DNA from: MPNO01 sp965200535
Lineage (GTDB): Bacteria > Pseudomonadota > Alphaproteobacteria > MPNO01
DNA length: 64,000 bases
Assembly (NCBI GenBank): GCA_965200535.1
Contig: CBDAUF010000001.1
Location: 620,001 to 684,000, forward strand
Direction of reading: 5' to 3'
Made by a program: the position numbers and the translations under genes. Of this stretch, positions 17,609 through 26,380 are shown one piece after another. Under the pieces are notes generated by a model. The model worked only from the letters and a program-made list of their open reading frames with translations. It did no database searches and was not told where the DNA came from. The first letter of the stretch is position 1; each line of letters starts with the position of its first letter.

Positions 17609-19045
17609 TCACGCCCCGCCGAGCAGCGCCACCGTTCCGCCCTCGTCGATTCGCGCGTGCGCCCCGGTGCGCCACCAGCGGTCGCCGGTGAACGCGCTGC
17701 GGTTGGCCGCGTCGTCGTCGAGATAGGACGGGGCGAGGTTAGGGCCGCGCAGTTCGAGTTCGCCCTCGCCGGCGGAACCGAGGATTTCGCCGTCCGCCGC
17801 GACGAGGCGCAGCGATACGCCGGGGGCCGCCATCAGCGCCTCCGGCGCCTCCGGACAGGCGGCGAGCGCGATCTGGGTTTCCGGCGCGATCCACGCGCGG
17901 CAGCCCGTGTCGGCTGCGATCACGAGCCGCGCGCCGGGCGCCGGGCCGCCGACGGCGACCGTGGCCCCGCTCTCGCCGTCGCACAGCGCGGCCCCCGAGG
18001 CGAGCGCCAGGGTGAGCGCGGCAACCGCGTGTTCGGGGGCGGGCGAGGCGACGGCAATACGATCGTCCGCCGACAGCCCGAAACGCGCCGCCGCCCAGCC
18101 GCTGCCGGCGAGGAGGGTATGGGCGTTGTGGACCGCGGCGCGCGGCGCCGCCCCGCCGGGATCGGTGAACAGGACCGCCAGCGGATCACTGGCCACCGCC
18201 TCGCCGTCCCACGTCCTCGGCACCGGACCGGACAGGGCCTCCAACGGAGCGGCGATTTCGAGCGGCGGCGGTCTTTCCTCCCCGCCGGGAACACCGCGCC
18301 GGGTGATCAGCACGCGCGCTCCGGTCTTTGCCAGGCACCGTTCGAGTGCGGCGTCCGGCAATCCCTCGGGCAGCGGACACAGCACCGCACACGAGAGCGA
18401 CACCGCACCGCAGGCCGGCAGCAGGGAGGAGGGCCGCAGATCGTCGATCGCGACCACGTCGCCGCGGCCGACGCCGCGTTCGGCGAGCCCGGCGGCGAGC
18501 GCCGTCGCCCGTTCGAAGACGGCCTGCCAGTCGAGCGCTCCCGCGTCGCTGTCGAGGGCGAGGCCGCTCCCGTTCTCGTCGGCCAGGGCGCGCAGCCGCT
18601 TCGCCGGGGTGGCCGACCCCCAGCGGCCGGTGCGGATATGGCGGCCCGCCTCGCGCGGGTCGAAATCGAGCGCCGCACGCAACGCCATCGCCCGTTCGGC
18701 GAAGGCGGCGCGCTGTTCGACCGGGACGGAGCGGTCCGGACGGTAACGGCGCCCGCCGCCCAACTCGTACAGCCGGTGGTAGTGATACCGGCGGAACTTC
18801 CGGTGCTCCAGCATCAGGCGGATGTGGGTGACCTGCTCGCGGGTGAGGCCGATGCGTTCGGCGATCTGGACGTCGGCCAGCCCGGCGCCGTCGCGCTGCG
18901 CCTCGATCTGCTCCCAGTCGAGCATCCGCACGGGATCGCCGATGCGGACCTGGATATTGTGGCTGAGGTCCCAGATGGTCTCGCCGTAGGTTTCGACCAT
19001 CGCCTCGGTCAGGCCCATCTGGGCCCGGTTGAGACCGCGCGTCAT
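17609..19045 (-). CDS. Truncated/degenerate AMP-ligase-like protein with N-terminal extra domain
   Basis: 478 residues from ATG 19045. The first 120 or so residues are not ligase-like and contain a helix-turn-helix-like segment (DVQIAERIGLTREQVTHIRLML) followed by a His/Tyr/Arg-rich stretch. Residues from about 155 on resemble the large domain of adenylate-forming enzymes, but the P-loop reads LFTDPGGAAPRAA rather than TSGT(T/S)GxPK. The chain stops just after the GDRWWRTGAHARID motif, so the C-terminal swivel domain with the catalytic lysine is missing. It is either a decayed ligase or a protein recruited for another function. It sits 10 bases downstream of the 4Fe-4S protein gene. Confidence 0.7.
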   Translation of the reverse strand: MTRGLNRAQMGLTEAMVETYGETIWDLSHNIQVRIGDPVRMLDWEQIEAQRDGAGLADVQIAERIGLTREQVTHIRLMLEHRKFRRYHYHRLYELGGGRRYRPDRSVPVEQRAAFAERAMALRAALDFDPREAGRHIRTGRWGSATPAKRLRALADENGSGLALDSDAGALDWQAVFERATALAAGLAERGVGRGDVVAIDDLRPSSLLPACGAVSLSCAVLCPLPEGLPDAALERCLAKTGARVLITRRGVPGGEERPPPLEIAAPLEALSGPVPRTWDGEAVASDPLAVLFTDPGGAAPRAAVHNAHTLLAGSGWAAARFGLSADDRIAVASPAPEHAVAALTLALASGAALCDGESGATVAVGGPAPGARLVIAADTGCRAWIAPETQIALAACPEAPEALMAAPGVSLRLVAADGEILGSAGEGELELRGPNLAPSYLDDDAANRSAFTGDRWWRTGAHARIDEGGTVALLGGA

Positions 19046-19055
19046 CGGGCCCGGT

Positions 19056-19967
19056 CTATTCGCTGTCGTCGGCGGTGTACTCGAACCGCCGGATCGGGTC
19101 CGCCTGCGGCGCCTGGGTCGCGATCGGGCAGACCCGCATGCACTCGAAGCACTGGGCGAGCAGCCCGCCGGAACCGACCGACATCTTGTACCAGAGGATC
19201 TTGTGGTCGGGATCGAACAGCGCGTCCTCGCGCTCGACCGCGTCCTTCGCTTCCACCGCATCGGCGATCATCGAGGGCACGGCCTCGAACTGCTGGGTCA
19301 TTTCGGCGCAGGCCGCCATGTCGTAGCGCATCGCCGCCTGTTTGCCGTTCTCGTCGACCTCGCCGGACAGGCACTGCACCGGGCAGAACTTCATGCACGG
19401 CGTCTGCCCGGTCTTGCGGTAGAGGCTCACACAGGACGGCGCCGGGCAGGGGTTCTCCGTCATCGGCTCGTCGGGCGGAAGCTCGAGCTCGGTGAAGACA
19501 GAGGCGAAATACATGTAGCCGAAATCCGGGTGCAGCAGGATGTCGCCGGCGAACGAGCGAGCGCCGATGCCGGCGACCTCCGCATGCAGCTTGAGGCTTT
19601 GCAGCGGCACCCGCGGCCCCGCCTCGGTGTCCATGTCCGGCGGACAGTAGATCGAGCGGACGCCGAAGCGGTTCTCGATGAAGAAGGCGCAGCCGTAGGC
19701 GATGGTGTAGGCGCGGGTCTCGGTGCTGCCGAAATAGCCGAGCGCCTTGGCCGGCAGCGCCCAGGCTCCCTGGGTCTGCCCGCCGACGCCGAGCGCGATC
19801 ACCGACTTCACCCTGGGCATCAGGTCGGTCGGGCGGTGCCCGGGCGGCGCGATCCGTTCCAGCGACTCCAGGTTGGCCACCCCCGCCGCGAGCGCACCCT
19901 TGCGCTTGCAGTAAGCGAGAATCTCGTCCTTCGCTGCCTGCGGGTCGATTTCGTCGCGCCTCGCCAT
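19056..19967 (-). CDS. 4Fe-4S ferredoxin-type protein, reductive dehalogenase/QueG-like
   Basis: 303 residues from ATG 19967 (the 42-codon upstream extension overlaps the divergent gene and is rejected). The C-terminal half carries two cysteine sets, one within PCPAPSC…PCMKFCPVQC and one in CFECMRVCPIA, as expected for two [4Fe-4S] clusters. The upstream part (VIALGVGG, YGCAFFIENRFGVRS) resembles the cobalamin-binding region of epoxyqueuosine reductase/reductive dehalogenases. A redox enzyme is likely; the substrate is unknown. There is no twin-arginine signal, so it is cytoplasmic. It is divergent from the gene starting at 20087. Confidence 0.75.
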   Translation of the reverse strand: MARRDEIDPQAAKDEILAYCKRKGALAAGVANLESLERIAPPGHRPTDLMPRVKSVIALGVGGQTQGAWALPAKALGYFGSTETRAYTIAYGCAFFIENRFGVRSIYCPPDMDTEAGPRVPLQSLKLHAEVAGIGARSFAGDILLHPDFGYMYFASVFTELELPPDEPMTENPCPAPSCVSLYRKTGQTPCMKFCPVQCLSGEVDENGKQAAMRYDMAACAEMTQQFEAVPSMIADAVEAKDAVEREDALFDPDHKILWYKMSVGSGGLLAQCFECMRVCPIATQAPQADPIRRFEYTADDSE

Positions 19968-20086
19968 CGGTATCCTCTCCGGCAACCGCCGCCATACTAC
20001 CTGCTGCCAGGGCGTTGCGCACGCCCCGCCGGCGCGGCACTCTCCCGTCCCGGCAGCCGGAATGGAAATGAGGTCGGAGACACGGA

Positions 20087-21082
20087 ATGGCAAACATCCA
20101 CCTGACTCTCGCGATGGACGAATACGACCACACCCGCGACCTGCTCCAGGGCGCGGTCGGCGCCCAGGGGATCGACCTCACCTGGCTCAACCTCGATGTC
20201 GAGGAGATCTTCTACCGTTTCGCCAGCGCCTTCGAGTGGGAGGTTTCCGAACTGTCCTTCGCCAAATACTGCTCGATCATGTCGCAGCCGAATCCGCCGA
20301 TCACCGGCATCCCGGTATTCGTGTCGCGCGTCTTCCGGCATTCCGCCTGGTACACCGCCGCCGCCGGACCGGTGCGGACCGTTGCCGACCTCGCCGGCAA
20401 GCGGATCGGCATTCCCGAATGGTCGCAGACCGCGACCGTCTATGCGCGCGGCTGGCTCGCCGAGGATGCCGGGATCCCGCTCGACAGCGTCGAATGGGTG
20501 CAGGCGGGGGTCAACGAACCGGGCCGGATCGAGCTCGCCCACCTCAAGCTTCCCGACGGGATCCGCTACCGCCAGGTCCCCGACCGGTCGCTCACCGAGA
20601 TGCTGCTGGCGGGCGATATCGACGCGCTTGTCTCGGCCCGCCCGCCGCGGGCCTTTCTCGACGGCGATACGCAGATCGTCCGGTTGATGGCCGACTATCG
20701 CGCGCAGGAACAGGACTATTTCAGACGGACCGGGATCTACCCGATCATGCACACCGTCGCGATCCGCCGCGACACGTACGAGGAACATCCGTGGATCGCG
20801 ATGAACCTGCTGAACGGGTTCGAGGCCGCCAAGAAGCGCTCCTGCGCGCGGCTGGCCAGCATCACCCATTCGCAGATTCCCGTGCCGTGGATCTACGATA
20901 CGGTGGCCGACCTGACCCGCGAGATGTTCCCCGGCGGCGATTACTGGCCCTACGGCATCGAACCCAACCGGCCGACGATCGAGGCGTTCCTGAGATTCTG
21001 CTACGATCAGGGGCTCTGCCACCGCAAACTCGAGCCCGAGGACCTGTATCCGGAAGAGGTGCAGACCGTATTCCGCGTTTGA
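20087..21082 (+). CDS. 4,5-dihydroxyphthalate decarboxylase-like / substrate-binding-fold protein
   Basis: 331 residues without a signal peptide, starting MANIHLTLAMDEYDHTRDL. The sequence has the periplasmic-binding-protein fold found in the Pht5-type 4,5-dihydroxyphthalate decarboxylase family: the E-L-S-F-A-K-Y motif near 60, RVFRHSAWYT near 90, and DLAGKRIGIPEWSQTATVYARG near 110. The family includes true non-oxidative decarboxylases and many proteins of unknown role. Lack of a signal sequence favours a cytoplasmic enzyme over a transporter component. It precedes a cyclophilin gene after 79 bases. Confidence 0.75.
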   Translation: MANIHLTLAMDEYDHTRDLLQGAVGAQGIDLTWLNLDVEEIFYRFASAFEWEVSELSFAKYCSIMSQPNPPITGIPVFVSRVFRHSAWYTAAAGPVRTVADLAGKRIGIPEWSQTATVYARGWLAEDAGIPLDSVEWVQAGVNEPGRIELAHLKLPDGIRYRQVPDRSLTEMLLAGDIDALVSARPPRAFLDGDTQIVRLMADYRAQEQDYFRRTGIYPIMHTVAIRRDTYEEHPWIAMNLLNGFEAAKKRSCARLASITHSQIPVPWIYDTVADLTREMFPGGDYWPYGIEPNRPTIEAFLRFCYDQGLCHRKLEPEDLYPEEVQTVFRV

Positions 21083-21161
21083 CCTCGCCCGCCGCGGGTC
21101 TATGGTGCGGGCCCATTCCATCGACTGTCCAGACCGACGACTATCCAGACCGAGAGGCGCC

Positions 21162-21725
21162 ATGAAACGGATTCGGGTGGTGGATGCGATCCCCTTTCTG
21201 CTGGGAGCACTCCTGATGACCGCCGACACAGCTGCAGCCGCCGACCTTGAAAACACCCTCTACATGGATCTGAAACACGGCCGTGTGGTCATCGAGATGC
21301 GCCCCGATCTCGCCCCCAAGCATGTCGAGCAGATCAAGCGCCTGACCCGGTCCGGCTACTATGACGGCGTTGCGTTCCACCGCGTTATCAGCGGGTTCAT
21401 GGCCCAGGGCGGCGACCCCACCGGGACCGGAACCGGCGGATCCGGCAACAAGCTGCCGGCGGAATTCTCCCGCGAACCGCATGTCCGGGGCGTCGCCTCG
21501 ATGGCGCGGACGCAGGACCCCGACAGCGCCGACAGCCAGTTCTTCATCATGTTCGCGCCCGCACCCCATCTCGACGGGCAGTACACCGTCTGGGGCAAGG
21601 TGACGCAGGGCATGGAATTCGTCGACAAGCTCAAGCGCGGCGACGCGCAACGCGGCGGCATGGTCACGGACCCCGACAGGATCGTCCGCATGCGGGTCGC
21701 CGCGGACGCCGAAAAGGAGAAGTAG
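21162..21725 (+). CDS. Peptidyl-prolyl cis-trans isomerase, cyclophilin type, exported
   Basis: 187 residues from ATG 21162. An N-terminal signal peptide (MKRIRVVDAIPFLLGALLM and a TAAAA cleavage region) directs it to the periplasm. The cyclophilin core is complete: YYDGVAFHRVISGFMAQGGDP near 65-85, the SQFFIM strand near 125, and a tryptophan in YTVWGKV. It catalyses proline isomerisation during folding of exported proteins. The transcript probably ends at the stem-loop just after the stop codon. Confidence 0.92.
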   Translation: MKRIRVVDAIPFLLGALLMTADTAAAADLENTLYMDLKHGRVVIEMRPDLAPKHVEQIKRLTRSGYYDGVAFHRVISGFMAQGGDPTGTGTGGSGNKLPAEFSREPHVRGVASMARTQDPDSADSQFFIMFAPAPHLDGQYTVWGKVTQGMEFVDKLKRGDAQRGGMVTDPDRIVRMRVAADAEKEK

Positions 21726-21727
21726 GC

Positions 21728-21743
21728 GGCGCCCTCGGGCGCC
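21728..21743 (+). terminator. GC-rich stem-loop after the cyclophilin gene
   Basis: GGCGCC and GGCGCC pair around a CTCG tetraloop (seven pairable bases each side) two bases after the stop codon. There is no T-run, so intrinsic termination would be weak; it may act as a 3' stabiliser. Confidence 0.35.
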
Positions 21744-21774
21744 CCGGTCGAATGTCCGTTCGGCCCGCCGCTTC

Positions 21775-22995
21775 ATGAGCAGCGCGGTTCCGCGCGCCTT
21801 CGCAGGCCAGCGGGCGGTGGTCTCGCTGATCAGCACCGGGCACTGCTACAGCCACATAGCAGCGGTTGCGGTGGCGCCGCTGTTCCCGGCGCTGCGCACC
21901 GAGTTCGGCGTGAGCTACGTCGCGCTGGGCGCGCTGATGACGGTTTTCGCGGTCGCCGGCAGCGCCGCCCAGATCCCGGTCGGCCTGCTGGTCGACCGCT
22001 ACGGCGGGCGCCCCGCGCTGGTCGCCGGTCTGACGCTGCTGGGCGGCAGCTTCGCGTTTGCCGGCGCCGCCGATGCGTACTGGCAACTCGTGCTGCTGCT
22101 GGGTCTCGCCGGGCTCGGCAACAGCGTCTTTCATCCCGCCGATCTGGCGATCCTGTCGCGCCGCGTCGACCGCGCCTTTCTCGGGCGCGCCGTCAGCCTG
22201 CACAGCTTCGTCGGCTATGTCGGCTGGGCCCTTGCGCCGATGTCGATGGCCGGGCTGGGGGCGGTATTCGGCTGGCGCGGTGCGATGATCGGCGCCGGCG
22301 TCGCCGGGCTTGCGGTCGCCGCCCTGGTCCAGTGGCGGCGGCGGGACTTCGACGGCGGGGCCGGCCCCGCCTCCGACATGCGCGGGGAGCAGGACAAGCG
22401 CTTCGACATCCGCGCCCGGCTGATGGGGATGACCGAAGGGCCGATGATCCGGATCTTCCTGTTCTTCATGCTCACCTCGCTGACCATCGGCGGCATCGCC
22501 GCGTTCCTGGCGATCGCGGTGGCGCGGCTGTTCGGCGCCGACCAGGACGACGGCAACCTTTCGCTCACGGTGTTCATGGTCGCCATGGCGTGCGCGGTGC
22601 TCGCCGGCGGCGTCCTTGCCGACCGAATCGCCGCCCATGACAGGCTGGCAACGTGGACTGTGGCCGGAGCGGCGGCAGCCCTTGCCCTCCTTTCCTTCGG
22701 CTTCGGCGGGTTCGCGGCCGGCCTCGCGGTTATCGCCGCGGCCGGTTTCCTGCTGGGCGTGTCGAGCCCGTCGCGCGACCTCATCGTCCGCGCCTCCGCC
22801 CCCGCCCATTCGCTCGGCCTCGCGTTCGGCTTCACCTCGACCGGGCTCAGCATCGGTTTCGCGCTCGGGCCGGTCTTGGTCGGCGGGCTGATGGACCTCG
22901 CCCGGCCGGATCTCGCGATCCTCGCCCTCGCCGCGGTCAGCGGGCTCGCCGTCCTCACCCTTACCGGACGGCGGAAACCGATCCCGGCGCAATGA
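21775..22995 (+). CDS. MFS transporter
   Basis: 406 residues with twelve hydrophobic segments and the MFS motif-A-like loop LLVDRYGGRPAL near residue 75. The first membrane helix region (STGHCYSHIAAVAVAPLFPALRTEF) resembles fosmidomycin-resistance/oxalate-formate-type permeases. Direction and substrate are unknown. The stop codon overlaps the start of the MATE gene (ATGA), so the two membrane proteins are translationally coupled. Confidence 0.88.
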   Translation: MSSAVPRAFAGQRAVVSLISTGHCYSHIAAVAVAPLFPALRTEFGVSYVALGALMTVFAVAGSAAQIPVGLLVDRYGGRPALVAGLTLLGGSFAFAGAADAYWQLVLLLGLAGLGNSVFHPADLAILSRRVDRAFLGRAVSLHSFVGYVGWALAPMSMAGLGAVFGWRGAMIGAGVAGLAVAALVQWRRRDFDGGAGPASDMRGEQDKRFDIRARLMGMTEGPMIRIFLFFMLTSLTIGGIAAFLAIAVARLFGADQDDGNLSLTVFMVAMACAVLAGGVLADRIAAHDRLATWTVAGAAAALALLSFGFGGFAAGLAVIAAAGFLLGVSSPSRDLIVRASAPAHSLGLAFGFTSTGLSIGFALGPVLVGGLMDLARPDLAILALAAVSGLAVLTLTGRRKPIPAQ

Positions 22996-24335
22996 TCGCC
23001 GGCGCCGCCGAGCACCACCGCGCGGTCTGGCGGCTCTCGGTTCCCATCATCCTGTCCAACCTGTCGGTGCCGCTGCTGGGCGCGGTCGACACCGCCGTGG
23101 TCGGCCATCTGCCGGAACCGCACCATCTCGGCGCGGTCGCCCTTGGCAGCATGATCTTCAACTTCCTCTACTGGGGGTTCGGCTTCCTGCGGATGGGAAC
23201 CGCAGGGCTGACCGCGCAGGCGCACGGCGCGGGCAATGCCGACGAGGTGCTGGCTTCCGTTGCCCGCGCGCTCATGGTCGCCGGCATCATCGCGTTCGCC
23301 GCCATCGCCGCCCAGGGGCTGATCGCCGCCGTCGTGTTCCGCCTGGTGGAGGCCAGCGCCGACGTCGAGGCTTCGGCCAGGATCTATCTGCTCACCCGGA
23401 TCTGGGGGGCGCCCGCCGCGCTGTCCATCTTCGTCCTCCTGGGCTGGTTCCTCGGCCTGCAGAACACGCGGGCGACGCTCTATGTCCAGCTCTGGATGAA
23501 CGGCCTCAATATCGTCCTCGACGTGGTCTTTGTCGTCGGGTTCGGATGGGGCGTGTTCGGGGTTGCGCTGGCCACGGTCATCGCCGAATTCGCCGGCCTT
23601 GCCCTCGCGCTCTGGCTGATGCGCGACGCGCTCCGCGGCGTCGCCGGCCGGCTCGATTGGGACCGGGTGATGTCGCGCCGGCGCATCCGCATGACGCTCG
23701 GCCTCAATGCGGACATCTTCGTCCGCACCGTCTGTCTGGTTTTCGCCTTCGCCTATTTCACGGCGCGCGGCGCGCGCATGGGCGACGTGCTGCTCGCCGC
23801 CAACGCGGTGCTGATGAATTTCCAGATCTTCATGGCCCACTGGCTGGACGGTTTTGCCAACGCCGCGCAGGCGCTGGTCGGACGCGCGGTGGGCGCCGCC
23901 GACCGGGACCAGCTGAAGGCGGCGGTCCGCGTCTCGTCGTTCTGGGCCGCGGTCAGCGCGGCCGCCTGCGTGGCGGTCTACGCCGCGGCCGGAGAACTCA
24001 TCATCGCCCTGCTGACCGGTATCGAGGACGTGCGGGACGCCGCCGCCGAATACCTGCTCTGGGCGGTGGCGATGCCCGCCCTGTCGGTCGCCGCATTCCA
24101 GCTGGACGGCATCTTCCTCGGCGCGACGCTGGGGCGCCAGATGCGCAACGCGATGATCGTTTCGGTCGCGGTCTACCTGCTCCTCTGCGCGCTCCTGATC
24201 CCGGTCTGGGGCAATCACGGCCTGTGGCTGGCGCTGGCCGCCTTCATGGCGGTGCGCGGCCTCACCCTGGGCGCCGTCTATCCGGCGGTCGCGCGCTCGG
24301 TTCCGCCCGGCGGGACACCGGCCGGGCCGGCCTGA
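22992..24335 (+). CDS. MATE family efflux transporter (DinF-like)
   Basis: 447 residues from ATG 22992. The internal MatE repeats are visible: WRLSVPIILSNLSVPLLGAVDTAVVGHLP at the start and a second half from about residue 235. The DTAVVGHL segment and the GFLRMGTAGLTAQAHGAGN loop match the DinF branch, which uses proton or sodium gradients to export cationic compounds. It is translationally coupled to the preceding MFS gene and precedes an isochorismatase gene after 76 bases. Confidence 0.92.
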   Translation: MIAGAAEHHRAVWRLSVPIILSNLSVPLLGAVDTAVVGHLPEPHHLGAVALGSMIFNFLYWGFGFLRMGTAGLTAQAHGAGNADEVLASVARALMVAGIIAFAAIAAQGLIAAVVFRLVEASADVEASARIYLLTRIWGAPAALSIFVLLGWFLGLQNTRATLYVQLWMNGLNIVLDVVFVVGFGWGVFGVALATVIAEFAGLALALWLMRDALRGVAGRLDWDRVMSRRRIRMTLGLNADIFVRTVCLVFAFAYFTARGARMGDVLLAANAVLMNFQIFMAHWLDGFANAAQALVGRAVGAADRDQLKAAVRVSSFWAAVSAAACVAVYAAAGELIIALLTGIEDVRDAAAEYLLWAVAMPALSVAAFQLDGIFLGATLGRQMRNAMIVSVAVYLLLCALLIPVWGNHGLWLALAAFMAVRGLTLGAVYPAVARSVPPGGTPAGPA

Positions 24336-24411
24336 TTCCGGCCGCCCTCGCTTGCCGGGCCGGCGGGCCGGGACTAAGGTTCGGCATCCATCCGGCGGCA
24401 GGGAGGGCGAT

Positions 24412-25071
24412 GTGGCGGACGATCTGGAGATTTACCGGAAGCAGGGTTTCGGCAACCGTATCGGGTTCGGCGAAAGTCCGGCCCTGATCGTCGTCGACTT
24501 CATCAACGCATTCAACGACGCGGACATGTTCGGCGGCGGCGGCATCCAGTCGGCGATCGACCGCACCGAGGAACTCCTCGGGCTGGCGCGCCATCTCGAC
24601 CTGCCGGTGGCCTTCACCACCCACACCTACGCCGCCGACCGCAGCGAGGACGGCATCTTCAACATGAAGTCGCCCGGGCTCCGCGACCTCGTTCCGGGAA
24701 GCCACGCGACTGCGGTGGTCGATCAGCTCGAACCGCGGCCCGGAGAGCGGGTGATCGCCAAGCACTACCCCTCCGGGTTCTTCTCGACCGACCTCGCCAA
24801 CTGGCTCGCCAGGCGCCGGGTCGACACCGCGATCGTCACCGGATGCACGACCAGCGGCTGCGTCAGGGCCACCGTGGTCGATGCGATGGGCTACGGCTTC
24901 CGCCCCATCGTCCCGGCCGAATGTTCGGGCGACCGCGCCCAGGGCCCGCACGAGGCAAACCTGTTCGACATGGACCAGAAATACGCCGATGTCATGCCGC
25001 TCGCCGAGGTCCAGGCGGCGCTCGAGGCCCTTGCCCCGGCGCAGGCCGGACCGGCGGAGACACCGCAATAG
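24412..25071 (+). CDS. Isochorismatase-family amidohydrolase (maleamate/N-carbamoylsarcosine amidase-like)
   Basis: 219 residues from GTG 24412, preceded by GGGAGG; the longer ATG-like frame from 24352 lacks a site. The cysteine-hydrolase triad is visible: D in LIVVDFINAF, K in VIAKHYPSGFF, and C in VTGCTTSGCVRAT. This subgroup hydrolyses small amides such as maleamate or N-carbamoylsarcosine. It is 22 bases upstream of an Asp/Glu-racemase-superfamily gene, the pairing seen for maleamate amidohydrolase with maleate isomerase in nicotinate degradation. The link to nicotinate is inference. Confidence 0.85.
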   Translation: MADDLEIYRKQGFGNRIGFGESPALIVVDFINAFNDADMFGGGGIQSAIDRTEELLGLARHLDLPVAFTTHTYAADRSEDGIFNMKSPGLRDLVPGSHATAVVDQLEPRPGERVIAKHYPSGFFSTDLANWLARRRVDTAIVTGCTTSGCVRATVVDAMGYGFRPIVPAECSGDRAQGPHEANLFDMDQKYADVMPLAEVQAALEALAPAQAGPAETPQ

Positions 25072-25093
25072 ACCGCGCGGCGAAGGAGAAACG

Positions 25094-25891
25094 ATGACCG
25101 ATTCGATCGGCTGGCGCGCCAACTGGGGCGTCATCGCGCCCTCGACCAACACCTCGGTACAGCCCGAGTTCGACGACATGCGCCCGCCCGGGGTGACCAA
25201 CCATCACGTGCGCATCTGGATTCCGGACGAACCCGTGCACTCGGACGAGGATTTCAACCGGCTGATGGACAATATCCGGCGCGAGTTCGACAACGCGATC
25301 CTGCGGGTGATGACGTGCAATCCGGACTACATCGTCATGGGCATGTCCGCGGAGACGTTTTGGGACGGGCTCGCCAAGAGCATCGAGCTGCGCGAGCAGG
25401 TCAAGAAACTCTCCGGCCTCGGCGTCGCGATGGGTTCGGATGCGTGCCAGGCGGCGCTGCGCTGCTACGGCGACATCAGGCGGATCGGGGTGCTCACCCC
25501 CTACTGGCCGGTCGGCGACAAGAACGTGAAGAAATTCTTCGAGGATTGCGGCTTCGAGGTCGCCGCCATCAAGGGGCTCAAGTGCGAGAGCCCGGCGATG
25601 ATCGCGCAGGTGACGGAGGACGAGCTGCGCCGGGCGCTGATCGAACTCGACGAACACGATGTCGAGGTGCTGGTGCAGTGCGGCACCAACCTCGCCATGG
25701 CGCGGCTGGCGGGCGAGGCCGAGAAGTGGCTGAAGAAGCCGGTGCTGGCGATAAACACCGCGACCTACTGGTACGCGATGCGGGCGAACGGTTTCGACGA
25801 TGTGATCCACGGGTTCGGTTCGCTGATGACCGATTTCCGCGAACTGCCCGGCGCCTATCTCGAAAACGCGGCCGGCGCTGCCGTCGCGTGA
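25094..25891 (+). CDS. Asp/Glu racemase-superfamily protein (maleate isomerase/arylmalonate decarboxylase-like)
   Basis: 265 residues from ATG 25094 with GAAGGAGAA upstream. The fold is recognised from WGVIAPSTNTSVQPEF at the start, RRIGVLTPYWPVGDKNVKKFFE near 130 and the cysteine strand VLVQCGTNLAMARL (C196). At the first catalytic position, where maleate isomerases carry a cysteine, the sequence reads MGMSAETFWDG (M84-S85). Only the second cysteine is kept, as in arylmalonate decarboxylase. The enzyme may therefore not be a standard cis-trans isomerase. It is coupled to the upstream isochorismatase gene. Confidence 0.8.
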   Translation: MTDSIGWRANWGVIAPSTNTSVQPEFDDMRPPGVTNHHVRIWIPDEPVHSDEDFNRLMDNIRREFDNAILRVMTCNPDYIVMGMSAETFWDGLAKSIELREQVKKLSGLGVAMGSDACQAALRCYGDIRRIGVLTPYWPVGDKNVKKFFEDCGFEVAAIKGLKCESPAMIAQVTEDELRRALIELDEHDVEVLVQCGTNLAMARLAGEAEKWLKKPVLAINTATYWYAMRANGFDDVIHGFGSLMTDFRELPGAYLENAAGAAVA

Positions 25892-25933
25892 CCCGGTTCG
25901 CCCGCCCCTGCCCGCCGTCAGAAGAGTCCCGAC

Positions 25934-26380
25934 GTGCCCCGACTCCCCGCTAGCATCGCGTTTGTTCTGGCCCTTTCGTTCGGCGCGGCCGGGATCGCCG
26001 CGGCGGCCGCGGTCCTGGGCGCCGCGCCGGCCTTCGCCGCCGGCGATGCCGCCAAGGGCAAGAGGGTCTTCAACAAGTGCAAGGCCTGCCACCGGGTGGT
26101 CGCCGGCAAGAAGGCGGTCGGACCCAACCTCAACGGCCTGATCGGCCGCACCGCCGGAACCCTGGCGGGGTTCAAATACTCGAAGGACATGCGGGCCGCC
26201 GGCGCCGCCGGGCTCGTCTGGACCGAGGAAAACATCCTCACGTACCTGGGAAATCCCAAGGTCTTCGTCGGCTCCTTCATCGGCAAGAAGAAGGCCAAGA
26301 CGCGGATGGTCTTCAAGGGGCTGAAAAAGGCCAAGGACCGCGAGAACCTCGTCGCCTATCTCAAGGAAGCGACGAAGTAG
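25934..26380 (+). CDS. Class I c-type cytochrome
   Basis: 148 residues from GTG 25934. A signal peptide with a long hydrophobic core ends near residue 36 (APAFAAGDAA). The haem site is C49-K-A-C52-H53 and the probable axial methionine is M125 in KTRMVFKGL, giving a soluble periplasmic cytochrome c2/c550-like electron carrier. The mature protein is lysine-rich. Its 3' end overlaps the oppositely oriented molybdopterin-binding fusion gene by 20 bases. It may receive electrons from local oxidoreductases, but no specific partner is shown. Confidence 0.9.
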   Translation: MPRLPASIAFVLALSFGAAGIAAAAAVLGAAPAFAAGDAAKGKRVFNKCKACHRVVAGKKAVGPNLNGLIGRTAGTLAGFKYSKDMRAAGAAGLVWTEENILTYLGNPKVFVGSFIGKKKAKTRMVFKGLKKAKDRENLVAYLKEATK

